Positions 12,668 to 24,900 of a stretch of 64,000 bases of DNA are shown in pieces. Position 1 is the first letter of the stretch; the number at the start of each line of letters is the position of its first letter. Source of the stretch: Heracleum sosnowskyi (lineage: Eukaryota > Streptophyta > Magnoliopsida > Apiales > Apiaceae); NCBI GenBank assembly GCA_030848705.1, contig JAUIZM010000023.1, positions 1,054,001-1,118,000 on the forward strand, written 5' to 3'. The notes under the pieces were generated by a model that saw nothing but the letters and a program-made list of their open reading frames with translations, was not told where the DNA came from and did not search any database. The position numbers and the translations under genes are program-made.

Positions 12668-13283
12668 TTTCTAGTAGTTTGACCCTATAGGTTTATAGAT
12701 TTGCAAAAAACTTTATTTGGAGCAGTCCGGGCCTGAATTGGAGCAGATACCAGGGGACGCCCGATTACGTTTTCCTCTTAAGGGGGCTATACAAGGAAAA
12801 CGGGGATAAATTGAAGCGGGTCATTTGTGGATATTTTCTCGTAGTTTGACCCTATGGGTTTATAGAATTGCAGTAAACTTCATTTGGAGCTGTCCGGACC
12901 TGAATTGGAGCAGATACCAGGGGACGCCCGATTACGAATACCTCTTAAGGGATCTATACAAGGAAAACGGGGATAAATTGAAGCGGGTCGTTTTGAGGAT
13001 ATTTTCTCGTAGTTTGACCCTATGGGTTTATAGAATTGCAGTAAACTTCATTTGGAGCTGTCCGGACCTGAATTGGAGCAGATACCAGGGGATGCCCGAT
13101 TACGTATACCTCTTAAGGGATCTATACATGGAAAACGGGGATAAATTGAAGCGGGTCGTTTTGTGGATATTTTCTCGTAGTTTGACCCTATGGCTTTATA
13201 GAATTGCAGTAAACTTCATTTGGAGCAGTCCGGGCCTAAATTGGAGAAGATACCAGGGGACGCCCGATTACGTATACCTCTGA

Positions 13284-15100
13284 AGGGAGCTATACAAGGA
13301 AAACGGGGATAAATTGAAGCGGGTCGTTTTGTGGGTATTTTCTAGTAGTTTGACCCTATAGGTTTATAGAATTGCAAAAAACTTTATTTGGAGCAGTCCG
13401 GGCCTGAATTGGAGCAAATACCAGGGGACGCCCGATTACGTTGTCCTCTTAAGGGGGCTATACAAGAAAAATGGGGATAAATTGAAGCGGGTCGTTTTGT
13501 GGATATTTTCTCGTAGTTTGACCCTATGGGTTTATAGAATTGCAAAAAACTTCATTTGGAGCAGTCCGGGCTTGAACTGGAGCAGATACCAGGGAACGCC
13601 CGATTACGTATACCTCTGAAGGGATCTATACAAGGAAAACGGGGATAAATTGAAGCGGGTCGTTTTGAGGATATTTTCTCGTAGTTTGACCCTATGGGTT
13701 TATAGAATTGCAGTAAACTTCATTTGGATCTGTCCGGACCTGAATTGGAGCAGATACCAGGGGACGCCCGATTACGAATACCTCTTAAGGGATCTATACA
13801 AGGAAAACGGGGATAAATTGAAGCGGGTCGTTTTGAGGATATTTTCTCGTAGTTTGACCCTATGGGTTTATAGAATTGCAGTAAACTTCATTTGGAGCTG
13901 TCCGGACCTGAATTGGAGCAGATACCAGGGGACGCACGATTACGTATACCTCTTAAGGGATCTATACATGGAAAACGGGGATAAATTGAAGCGGGTCGTT
14001 TTATGGATATTTTCTCGTAGTTTGACCCTATGGGTTTATACAATTGCAAAAAACTTCATTTGGAGCAGTCCGGGCCGAAATTGGAGCAGATACCAGGGGA
14101 CGCCCGATTACGTATACCTCTGAAGGGAGATAATACAAGGAAAAAGGGGATAAATTGAAGCGGGTCGTTTTGTGGGTATTTTCTAGTAGTTTGACCCTAT
14201 AGGTTTATAGAATTGCAAAAAACTTCATTTGGAGCAGTCCGGGCCTGAATTGGAGCAGATACCAGGGGACGCCCGATTACGTATACCTCCTAAGGGAGCT
14301 ATACAAGGAAAACGGGGATAAATTGAAGCGAGTCGTTTTGTGGATATTTTCTTGTAGTTTGACCCTTTGGGTTTATAGAATTGCAAAAAACTTCATTTGG
14401 AGCAGTCCGGGCTTGAACTGGAGCAGATATCCGGGAACGCCCGATTACGTATACCTCTGAAGGGATCTATACAAGGAAAACGGGGATAAATTGAAGCGGG
14501 TCGTTTTGAGGATATTTTCTCGAAGTTTGACCCTATGGGTGTATAGAATTGCAGTAAACTTCATTTGGAGCAGTCCGGGCCTAAATTGGAGCAGATACCA
14601 GGGGACGCCCGATTACGTATACCTCTTAAGGGATCTATACAAGGAAAACGGGGATAAATTGAAGCGGGTCGTTTTGAGGATATTTTCTCGTAGTTTGACC
14701 CTATGGGTTTATAGAATTACAGTAAACTTCATTTGGAGCTCTCCGGACCAGAATTGGAGCAGATACCAGGGGACGCCCGATTACGTATACCTCTTAAGGG
14801 ATCTATACATGGAAAACGGGGATAAATTGAAGCGGGTCGTTTTGTGGATATTTTCTCGTAGTTTGACCCTATAGGTTTATAGAATTGCAAAAAACTTCAT
14901 TTGGAGCAGTCCGGGCCTGAATTGGAGCAGATACCAGGGGACGCCCGATTACGTATACCTCCTAAGGGAGCTATACAAGGAAAACGAGGATAAATTGAAG
15001 CGAGTCGTTTTGTGGATATTTTCTTGTAGTTTGACCCTATGGGTTTATAGAATTGCAAAAAACTTCATTTGGAGCAGTCCGGGCCTGAATTGGAGCAGAT
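13284..15100 (+). repeat. Dispersed copy of the 4.65-6.5 kb segment
   Basis: Monomer order and private markers match the second 16-mer about 8.64 kb upstream. These include ggatctgtcc with cgattacgaatac, ggggacgcacg, tatacaattgc with gggccgaaattgg, tcgaagtttg and gaattacagtaaac. Its own changes are a one-base insertion at about 14,130 (gggagataatac) and gaaaacgagg near 14,980. It shows that the 16-mer order predates the 11-mer and 9-mer derivatives lying between the two copies. Confidence 0.8.
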
Positions 15101-17346
15101 ACCAGGGAACGCCCGATTACGTATACCTCTGAAGGGATCTATACAAGGAAAACGGGGATAAATTGAAGCGGGTCGTTTTGAGGATATTTTCTCGTAGCTT
15201 GACCCTATGGGTTTATAGAATTGAAGTAAACTTCATTTGGAGCTGTCCGGACCTGAATTGGAGCAGATACCAGGGGACGCCCGATTACGAATACCTCTTA
15301 AGGGATCTATACAAGGAAAACGGGGATAAATTGAAGCGGGTCGTTTTGAGGATATTTTCTCGTAGTTTGACCCTATGGGTTTATAGAATTGCAGTAAACT
15401 TCATTTGGAGCTGTCCGGACCTGAATTGGAGCAGATACCAGGGGATGCCCGATTACGTATACCTCTTAAGGGATCTATACATGGAAAACGGGGATAAATT
15501 GAAGCGGGTCGTTTTATGGATATTTTCTCGTAGTTTGACCCTATGGGTTTATAGAATTGCAAAAAACTTCTTTTGGAGCAGTCCGGGCCTAAATTGGAGC
15601 AGATACCAGGGGACGCCCGATTACGTATACCTCTAAAGGGAGCTATACAAGGAAAACGGGGATAAATTGAAGCGGGTCGTTTTGTGGGTATTTTCTAGTA
15701 GTTTGACCATATGGGTTTATAGAATTGCAAAAAACTTCATTTGGAGCAGTCCGGGCTTGAACTGGAGCAGATACCAGGGAACGCCCGATTACGTATACCT
15801 CTGAAGGGATCTATACAAGGAAAACGGGGATAAATTGAAGCGGGTCATTTTGAGGATATTTTCTCGTAGTTTGACCCTATGGGTTTATAGAATTGCAGTA
15901 AACTTCATTTGGAGCTGTCCGGACCTGAATTGGAGCAGATACCAGGGGACGCCCGATTACGTATACCTCTTAAGGGATCTATACAAGGAAAACGGGGATA
16001 AATTGAAGCGGGTCGTTTTGAGGATATTTTCTCGTAGTTTGACCCTATGGGTTTATAGAAATGCAGTAAACTTCATTTGGAGCTCTCCGGACCTGAATTG
16101 GAGCAGATACCAGGGGACGCCCGATTACTTATACCTCTTAAGGGATCTATACATGGAAAACGGGGATAAATTGAAGCGGGTCGTTTTGAGGATATTTTCT
16201 CGTAGTTTGACCCTATGGGTTTATAGAATTGCAGTAAACTTCATTTGGAGCTCTTCGGACCAGAATTGGAGCAGATACCAGGGGACGCCCGATTACGTAT
16301 ACCTCTTAAGGGATCTATACATGGAAAACGGGGATAAATTGAAGCGGGTCGTTTTGTCGATATTTTCTCGTAGTTTGACCCTATGGGTTTATAGAATTGC
16401 AAAAAACTTCATTTGGAGCAGTCCGGGCCTAAATTGGAGAAGATACCAGGGGACGCCCGATTACGTATACCTCTGAAGGGAGCTATACAAGGAAAACGGG
16501 GATAAATTGAAGCGGGTCGTTTTGTGGGTATTTTCTAGTAGTTTGACCCTATAGGTTTATAGAATTGCAAAAAACTTTATTTGGAGCAGTCTGGGCCTGA
16601 ATTGGAGCAGATACCAGGGGACGCCCGATTACGTTTTCCTCTTAAGGGGGCTATACAAGGAAAACGGGGATAAATTGAAGCGGGTCGTTTTGAAGATATT
16701 TTCTCGTAGTTTGACCCTATGGGTTTATAGAATTGCAGTAAACTTCATTTGGAGCAGTCCGGACCTGAATTGGAGCAGATACCAGGGGACGCACGATTAC
16801 GTATACCTCTTAAGGGATCTATACATGGAAAACGGGGATAAATTGAAGCGGGTCGTTTTATGGATATTTTCTCGTAGTTTGACCCTATGGGTTTATACAA
16901 TTGCAAAAAACTTCATTTGGAGCAGTCCGGGCCTAAATTGGAGCAGATACCAGGGGACGCCCGATTACGTATACCTCTGAAGGGAGCTATACAAGGAAAA
17001 CGGGGATAAATTGAAGCGGGTCGTTTTGTGGGTATTTTCTAGTAGTTTGACCCTATAGGTTTATAGAATTGTAAAAAACTTCATTTGGAGCAGTCCGGGC
17101 CTGAATTGGAGCAGATACCAGGGGACGCCCGATTACGTATACCTCCTAAGGGAGCTATATAAGGAAAACGGGGATAAATTGAAGCGAGTCGTTTTGTGGA
17201 TATTTTCTTGTAGTTTGACCCTATGGGTTTATAGAATTGCAAAAAACTTCATTTGGAGCAGTCCGGGCCTGAATTGGAGCAGATACCAGGGAATGCCCGA
17301 TTACGTATACTTCTGAAGGGATCTATACAAAGAAAACGGGGATAAA
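15101..17346 (+). repeat. Segment whose first part is repeated again at 24.9-26.2 kb
   Basis: Private markers cgtagcttgacc (about 15,193), gaccatatggg (15,705), agaaatgcagtaaac (16,058), gctcttcggaccag and gttttgtcgatatt all recur 9,570 bp downstream, or 9,738 bp for the part left of a one-monomer length difference. The similarity ends near 16,630. The remaining monomers, to about 17,346, include cgcacgattac and a cgtatacttctgaaggg ending that is common in the central block. Confidence 0.8.
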
Positions 17347-18857
17347 TTGAAGCGGGTCGTTTTGAAGATATTTTCTCGTAGTTTGACCCTATGGGTTTAT
17401 AAAATTGCAAAAAACTTCATTTGGAGCAGTCCGGGCCTGAATTGGAGCGGATACCAGGGAACGCCCGATTACGTATACCTCTGAAGGGATCTATACAAGG
17501 AAAACGGGGATAAATTGAAGCGGGTCGTTTTGAGGATATTTTCTCGTAGTTTGACCCCATGGGTTTATAGAATTGCAGTAAACTTCATTTGGAGCTGTCC
17601 GGACCTGAATTGGAGCAGATACCAGGGGACGCCCGATTACGTATACCTCTTAAGGGATCTATACAAGGAAAACGGGGATAAATTGAAGCGGGTCGTTTTG
17701 AGGATATTTTCTCGTAGTTTGACCCTATGGGTTTATAGAATTGCAGTAAACTTCATTTGGAGCTCTCCGGACCTGAATTGGAGCAGATACCAGGGGACGC
17801 CCGATTACTTATACCTCTTAAGGGATCTATACATGGAAAACGGGGATAAATTGAAGCGGGTCGTTTTGAGGATATTTTCTCGTAGTTTGACCCTATGGGT
17901 TTATAGAATTGCAGTAAACTTCATTTGGAGCTCTCCGGACCAGAATTGGAGCAGATACCAGGGGACGCCCGATTACGTATACCTCTTAAGGGATCTATAC
18001 ATGGAAAACGGGGATAAATTGAAGCGGGTCGTTTTGTGGATATTTTCTCGTAGTTTGACCCTATGGCTTTATAGAATTGCAAAAAACTTCATTTGGAGCA
18101 GTCCGGGCCTAAATTGGAGAAGATACCAGGGGACGCCCGATTACGTATACCTCTGAAGGGAGCTATACAAGGAAAACGGGGATAAATTGAAGCGGGTCGT
18201 TTTGTGGGTATTTTCTAGTAGTTTGACCCTATAGGTTTATAGAATTGCAAAAAACTTTATTTGGAGCAGTCCGGGCCTGAATTGGAGCAGATACCAGGGG
18301 ACGCCCGATTACGTTTTCCTCTTAAGGGGGCTATACAAGGAAAACGGGGATAAATTGAAGCGGGTCGTTTGTGGATATTTTCTCGTAGTTTGACCCTATA
18401 GGTTTATAGAATTGCAAAAAACTTCATTTGGAGCAGTCCGGGCCTGAATTGGAGCAGATACCAGGGGACGCCCGATTACGTATACCTCCTAAGGGAGCTA
18501 TACAAGGAAAACGGGGATAAATTGAAGCGAGTCGTTTTGTGGATATTTTCTTGTAGTTTGACCCTATGGGTTTATAGAATTGCAAAAAACTTCATTTGGA
18601 GCAGTCCGGGCCTGAATTGGAGCAGATACCAGGGAACGCCCGATTACGTATACCTATGAAGGGGTCTATACAAGGAAAACGGGGATAAATTGAAGCGGGT
18701 CGTTTTGAAGATATTTTCTCGTAGTTTGACCCTATGGGTTTATAGAATTGCAAAAAACTTCATTTGGAGCAGTCCGGGCCTGAATTGGAGCGGATACCAG
18801 GGAACGCCCGATTACGTATACCTCTGAAGGGATCTATACAAGGAAAACGGGGATAAA
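17347..18857 (+). repeat. 8-mer HOR, first copy with preceding monomer
   Basis: This is the first appearance of the order V(gaccccatggg), S(tta), S(cag), K(ctatggctttatag, gagaagatacc), Z, a Z-related monomer after gtcgtttgtgg, a ttcttgtag monomer, and a gagcggatacc monomer. The preceding monomer (17,347-17,514) reads tataaaattgc where later copies read tatagaattgc. From the core start at 17,515 the unit is 1,343 bp, one base short of 8 x 168 because of the T4-to-T3 change at about 18,367. Confidence 0.88.
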
Positions 18858-20200
18858 TTGAAGCGGGTCGTTTTGAGGATATTTTCTCGTAGTTTGACCC
18901 CATGGGTTTATAGAATTGCAGTAAACTTCATTTGGAGCTGTCCGGACCTGAATTGGAGCAGATACCAGGGGACGCCCGATTACGTATACCTCTTAAGGGA
19001 TCTATACAAGGAAAACGGGGATAAATTGAAGCGGGTCGTTTTGAGGATATTTTCTCGTAGTTTGACCCTATGGGTTTATAGAATTGCAGTAAACTTCATT
19101 TGGAGCTCTCCGGACCTGAATTGGAGCAGATACCAGGGGACGCCCGATTACTTATACCTCTTAAGGGATCTATACATGGAAAACGGGGATAAATTGAAGC
19201 GGGTCGTTTTGAGGATATTTTCTCGTAGTTTGACCCTATGGGTTTATAGAATTGCAGTAAACTTCATTTGGAGCTCTCCGGACCAGAATTGGAGCAGATA
19301 CCAGGGGACGCCCGATTACGTATACCTCTTAAGGGATCTATACATGGAAAACGGGGATAAATTGAAGCGGGTCGTTTTGTGGATATTTTCTCGTAGTTTG
19401 ACCCTATGGCTTTATAGAATTGCAAAAAACTTCATTTGGAGCAGTCCGGGCCTAAATTGGAGAAGATACCAGGGGACGCCCGATTACGTATACCTCTGAA
19501 GGGAGCTATACAAGGAAAACGGGGATAAATTGAAGCGGGTCGTTTTGTGGGTATTTTCTAGTAGTTTGACCCTATAGGTTTATAGAATTGCAAAAAACTT
19601 TATTTGGAGCAGTCCGGGCCTGAATTGGAGCAGATACCAGGGGACGCCCGATTACGTTTTCCTCTTAAGGGGGCTATACAAGGAAAACGGGGATAAATTG
19701 AAGCGGGTCGTTTGTGGATATTTTCTCGTAGTTTGACCCTATAGGTTTATAGAATTGCAAAAAACTTCATTTGGAGCAGTCCGGGCCTGAATTGGAGCAG
19801 ATACCAGGGGACGCCCGATTACGTATACCTCCTAAGGGAGCTATACAAGGAAAACGGGGATAAATTGAAGCGAGTCGTTTTGTGGATATTTTCTTGTAGT
19901 TTGACCCTATGGGTTTATAGAATTGCAAAAAACTTCATTTGGAGCAGTCCGGGCCTGAATTGGAGCAGATACCAGGGAACGCCCGATTACGTATACCTAT
20001 GAAGGGGTCTATACAAGGAAAACGGGGATAAATTGAAGCGGGTCGTTTTGAAGATATTTTCTCGTAGTTTGACCCTATGGGTTTATAGAATTGCAAAAAA
20101 CTTCATTTGGAGCAGTCCGGGCCTGAATTGGAGCGGATACCAGGGAACGCCCGATTACGTATACCTCTGAAGGGATCTATACAAGGAAAACGGGGATAAA
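18858..20200 (+). repeat. 8-mer HOR copy (1,343 bp)
   Basis: Same eight monomers as the previous unit, in the same order. By eye I found no difference from the next copy at 20,201 apart from the change in the last monomer there. The one-base deletion (gtcgtttgtgg) recurs at about 19,710, so it predates the amplification. Confidence 0.9.
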
Positions 20201-21543
20201 TTGAAGCGGGTCGTTTTGAGGATATTTTCTCGTAGTTTGACCCCATGGGTTTATAGAATTGCAGTAAACTTCATTTGGAGCTGTCCGGACCTGAATTGGA
20301 GCAGATACCAGGGGACGCCCGATTACGTATACCTCTTAAGGGATCTATACAAGGAAAACGGGGATAAATTGAAGCGGGTCGTTTTGAGGATATTTTCTCG
20401 TAGTTTGACCCTATGGGTTTATAGAATTGCAGTAAACTTCATTTGGAGCTCTCCGGACCTGAATTGGAGCAGATACCAGGGGACGCCCGATTACTTATAC
20501 CTCTTAAGGGATCTATACATGGAAAACGGGGATAAATTGAAGCGGGTCGTTTTGAGGATATTTTCTCGTAGTTTGACCCTATGGGTTTATAGAATTGCAG
20601 TAAACTTCATTTGGAGCTCTCCGGACCAGAATTGGAGCAGATACCAGGGGACGCCCGATTACGTATACCTCTTAAGGGATCTATACATGGAAAACGGGGA
20701 TAAATTGAAGCGGGTCGTTTTGTGGATATTTTCTCGTAGTTTGACCCTATGGCTTTATAGAATTGCAAAAAACTTCATTTGGAGCAGTCCGGGCCTAAAT
20801 TGGAGAAGATACCAGGGGACGCCCGATTACGTATACCTCTGAAGGGAGCTATACAAGGAAAACGGGGATAAATTGAAGCGGGTCGTTTTGTGGGTATTTT
20901 CTAGTAGTTTGACCCTATAGGTTTATAGAATTGCAAAAAACTTTATTTGGAGCAGTCCGGGCCTGAATTGGAGCAGATACCAGGGGACGCCCGATTACGT
21001 TTTCCTCTTAAGGGGGCTATACAAGGAAAACGGGGATAAATTGAAGCGGGTCGTTTGTGGATATTTTCTCGTAGTTTGACCCTATAGGTTTATAGAATTG
21101 CAAAAAACTTCATTTGGAGCAGTCCGGGCCTGAATTGGAGCAGATACCAGGGGACGCCCGATTACGTATACCTCCTAAGGGAGCTATACAAGGAAAACGG
21201 GGATAAATTGAAGCGAGTCGTTTTGTGGATATTTTCTTGTAGTTTGACCCTATGGGTTTATAGAATTGCAAAAAACTTCATTTGGAGCAGTCCGGGCCTG
21301 AATTGGAGCAGATACCAGGGAACGCCCGATTACGTATACCTATGAAGGGGTCTATACAAGGAAAACGGGGATAAATTGAAGCGGGTCGTTTTGAAGATAT
21401 TTTCTCGTAGTTTGACCCTATGGGTTTATAGAATTGCAAAAAACTTCATTTGGAGCAGTCCGGGCCTGAATTGGAGCGGATACCTGGGAACGCCCGATTA
21501 CGTATACCTCTGAAGGGATCTATACAAGGAAAACGGGGATAAA
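20201..21543 (+). repeat. 8-mer HOR copy (1,343 bp) with tacctggga marker
   Basis: Identical order to its neighbours. Its last monomer carries tacctgggaa at 21,481 in place of taccagggaa. The same change reappears exactly 2,350 bp later at 23,831, showing that this copy was duplicated together with the following 6-mer. Confidence 0.9.
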
Positions 21544-22550
21544 TTGAAGCGGGTCGTTTTGAGGATATTTTCTCGTAGTTTGACCCCATGGGTTTATAGA
21601 ATTGCAGTAAACTTCATTTGGAGCTGTCCGGACCTGAATTGGAGCAGATACCAGGGGACGCCCGATTACGTATACCTCTTAAGGGATCTATACAAGGAAA
21701 ACGGGGATAAATTGAAGCGGGTCGTTTTGAGGATATTTTCTCGTAGTTTGACCCTATGGGTTTATAGAATTGCAGTAAACTTCATTTGGAGCTCTCCGGA
21801 CCTGAATTGGAGCAGATACCAGGGGACGCCCGATTACTTATACCTCTTAAGGGATCTATACATGGAAAACGGGGATAAATTGAAGCGGGTCGTTTTGAGG
21901 ATATTTTCTCGTAGTTTGACCCTATGGGTTTATAGAATTGCAGTAAACTTCATTTGGAGCTCTCCGGACCAGAATTGGAGCAGATACCAGGGGACGCCCG
22001 ATTACGTATACCTCTTAAGGGATCTATACATGGAAAACGGGGATAAATTGAAGCGGGTCGTTTTGTGGATATTTTCTCGTAGTTTGACCCTATGGCTTTA
22101 TAGAATTGCAAAAAACTTCATTTGGAGCAGTCCGGGCCTAAATTGGAGAAGATACCAGGGGACGCCCGATTACGTATACCTCTGAAGGGAGCTATACAAG
22201 GAAAACGGGGATAAATTGAAGCGGGTCGTTTTGTGGGTATTTTCTAGTAGTTTGACCCTATAGGTTTATAGAATTGCAAAAAACTTTATTTGGAGCAGTC
22301 CGGGCCTGAATTGGAGCAGATACCAGGGGACGCCCGATTACGTTTTCCTCTTAAGGGGGCTATACAAGGAAAACGGGGATAAATTGAAGCGGGTCGTTTG
22401 TGGATATTTTCTCGTAGTTTGACCCTATGGGTTTATAGAATTGCAAAAAACTTCATTTGGAGCAGTCCGGGCTTGAACTGGAGCAGATAGCAGGGAACGC
22501 CCGATTACGTATACCTCTGAAGGGATCTATACAAGGAAAACGGGGATAAA
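21544..22550 (+). repeat. 6-mer HOR variant (1,007 bp)
   Basis: Keeps the first five monomers of the 8-mer. After the gtcgtttgtgg junction it carries a single gcttgaactgg monomer with gagcagatagcaggg (a private TAG at 22,488) in place of the last three monomers. It has two monomers fewer than the 8-mer and stays in register. Confidence 0.9.
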
Positions 22551-23893
22551 TTGAAGCGGGTCGTTTTGAGGATATTTTCTCGTAGTTTGACCCCATGGGT
22601 TTATAGAATTGCAGTAAACTTCATTTGGAGCTGTCCGGACCTGAATTGGAGCAGATACCAGGGGACGCCCGATTACGTATACCTCTTAAGGGATCTATAC
22701 AAGGAAAACGGGGATAAATTGAAGCGGGTCGTTTTGAGGATATTTTCTCGTAGTTTGACCCTATGGGTTTATAGAATTGCAGTAAACTTCATTTGGAGCT
22801 CTCCGGACCTGAATTGGAGCAGATACCAGGGGACGCCCGATTACTTATACCTCTTAAGGGATCTATACATGGAAAACGGGGATAAATTGAAGCGGGTCGT
22901 TTTGAGGATATTTTCTCGTAGTTTGACCCTATGGGTTTATAGAATTGCAGTAAACTTCATTTGGAGCTCTCCGGACCAGAATTGGAGCAGATACCAGGGG
23001 ACGCCCGATTACGTATACCTCTTAAGGGATCTATACATGGAAAACGGGGATAAATTGAAGCGGGTCGTTTTGTGGATATTTTCTCGTAGTTTGACCCTAT
23101 GGCTTTATAGAATTGCAAAAAACTTCATTTGGAGCAGTCCGGGCCTAAATTGGAGAAGATACCAGGGGACGCCCGATTACGTATACCTCTGAAGGGAGCT
23201 ATACAAGGAAAACGGGGATAAATTGAAGCGGGTCGTTTTGTGGGTATTTTCTAGTAGTTTGACCCTATAGGTTTATAGAATTGCAAAAAACTTTATTTGG
23301 AGCAGTCCGGGCCTGAATTGGAGCAGATACCAGGGGACGCCCGATTACGTTTTCCTCTTAAGGGGGCTATACAAGGAAAACGGGGATAAATTGAAGCGGG
23401 TCGTTTGTGGATATTTTCTCGTAGTTTGACCCTATAGGTTTATAGAATTGCAAAAAACTTCATTTGGAGCAGTCCGGGCCTGAATTGGAGCAGATACCAG
23501 GGGACGCCCGATTACGTATACCTCCTAAGGGAGCTATACAAGGAAAACGGGGATAAATTGAAGCGAGTCGTTTTGTGGATATTTTCTTGTAGTTTGACCC
23601 TATGGGTTTATAGAATTGCAAAAAACTTCATTTGGAGCAGTCCGGGCCTGAATTGGAGCAGATACCAGGGAACGCCCGATTACGTATACCTATGAAGGGG
23701 TCTATACAAGGAAAACGGGGATAAATTGAAGCGGGTCGTTTTGAAGATATTTTCTCGTAGTTTGACCCTATGGGTTTATAGAATTGCAAAAAACTTCATT
23801 TGGAGCAGTCCGGGCCTGAATTGGAGCGGATACCTGGGAACGCCCGATTACGTATACCTCTGAAGGGATCTATACAAGGAAAACGGGGATAAA
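22551..23893 (+). repeat. 8-mer HOR copy (1,343 bp), second super-unit
   Basis: Carries the tacctgggaa marker at 23,831, as the copy ending at 21,543 does. With the following 6-mer it forms the second copy of a 14-mer, 2,350-bp super-repeat. Confidence 0.9.
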
Positions 23894-24900
23894 TTGAAGC
23901 GGGTCGTTTTGAGGATATTTTCTCGTAGTTTGACCCCATGGGTTTATAGAATTGCAGTAAACTTCATTTGGAGCTGTCCGGACCTGAATTGGAGCAGATA
24001 CCAGGGGACGCCCGATTACGTATACCTCTTAAGGGATCTATACAAGGAAAACGGGGATAAATTGAAGCGGGTCGTTTTGAGGATATTTTCTCGTAGTTTG
24101 ACCCTATGGGTTTATAGAATTGCAGTAAACTTCATTTGGAGCTCTCCGGACCTGAATTGGAGCAGATACCAGGGGACGCCCGATTACTTATACCTCTTAA
24201 GGGATCTATACATGGAAAACGGGGATAAATTGAAGCGGGTCGTTTTGAGGATATTTTCTCGTAGTTTGACCCTATGGGTTTATAGAATTGCAGTAAACTT
24301 CATTTGGAGCTCTCCGGACCAGAATTGGAGCAGATACCAGGGGACGCCCGATTACGTATACCTCTTAAGGGATCTATACATGGAAAACGGGGATAAATTG
24401 AAGCGGGTCGTTTTGTGGATATTTTCTCGTAGTTTGACCCTATGGCTTTATAGAATTGCAAAAAACTTCATTTGGAGCAGTCCGGGCCTAAATTGGAGAA
24501 GATACCAGGGGACGCCCGATTACGTATACCTCTGAAGGGAGCTATACAAGGAAAACGGGGATAAATTGAAGCGGGTCGTTTTGTGGGTATTTTCTAGTAG
24601 TTTGACCCTATAGGTTTATAGAATTGCAAAAAACTTTATTTGGAGCAGTCCGGGCCTGAATTGGAGCAGATACCAGGGGACGCCCGATTACGTTTTCCTC
24701 TTAAGGGGGCTATACAAGGAAAACGGGGATAAATTGAAGCGGGTCGTTTGTGGATATTTTCTCGTAGTTTGACCCTATGGGTTTATAGAATTGCAAAAAA
24801 CTTCATTTGGAGCAGTCCGGGCTTGAACTGGAGCAGATAGCAGGGAACGCCCGATTACGTATACCTCTGAAGGGATCTATACAAGGAAAACGGGGATAAA
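23894..24900 (+). repeat. 6-mer HOR variant (1,007 bp), second copy
   Basis: Repeats the 21,544-22,550 unit at a distance of 2,350 bp, including gagcagatagcaggg with its TAG at 24,838. It ends where the array switches to the segment first seen at 15.1 kb (cgtagcttgacc at 24,931). Confidence 0.9.

Larger units (their letters stand above)
11902..13283 (+). repeat. Deletion-bearing block with a 454-bp tandem duplication
   Basis: Two monomers here are fused by the same internal deletion of about 49 bp, at 12,210/12,211 and 12,664/12,665 (cttaagg joined directly to tattttctag). Each is followed by a one-base loss in gtcatttgtgg. The sites lie 454 bp apart, which equals 3 x 168 minus 50. The block therefore arose by one deletion and then duplication of the damaged three-monomer unit. 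It shifts the array phase by 100 bases, the largest break in register in the window. Confidence 0.88.
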
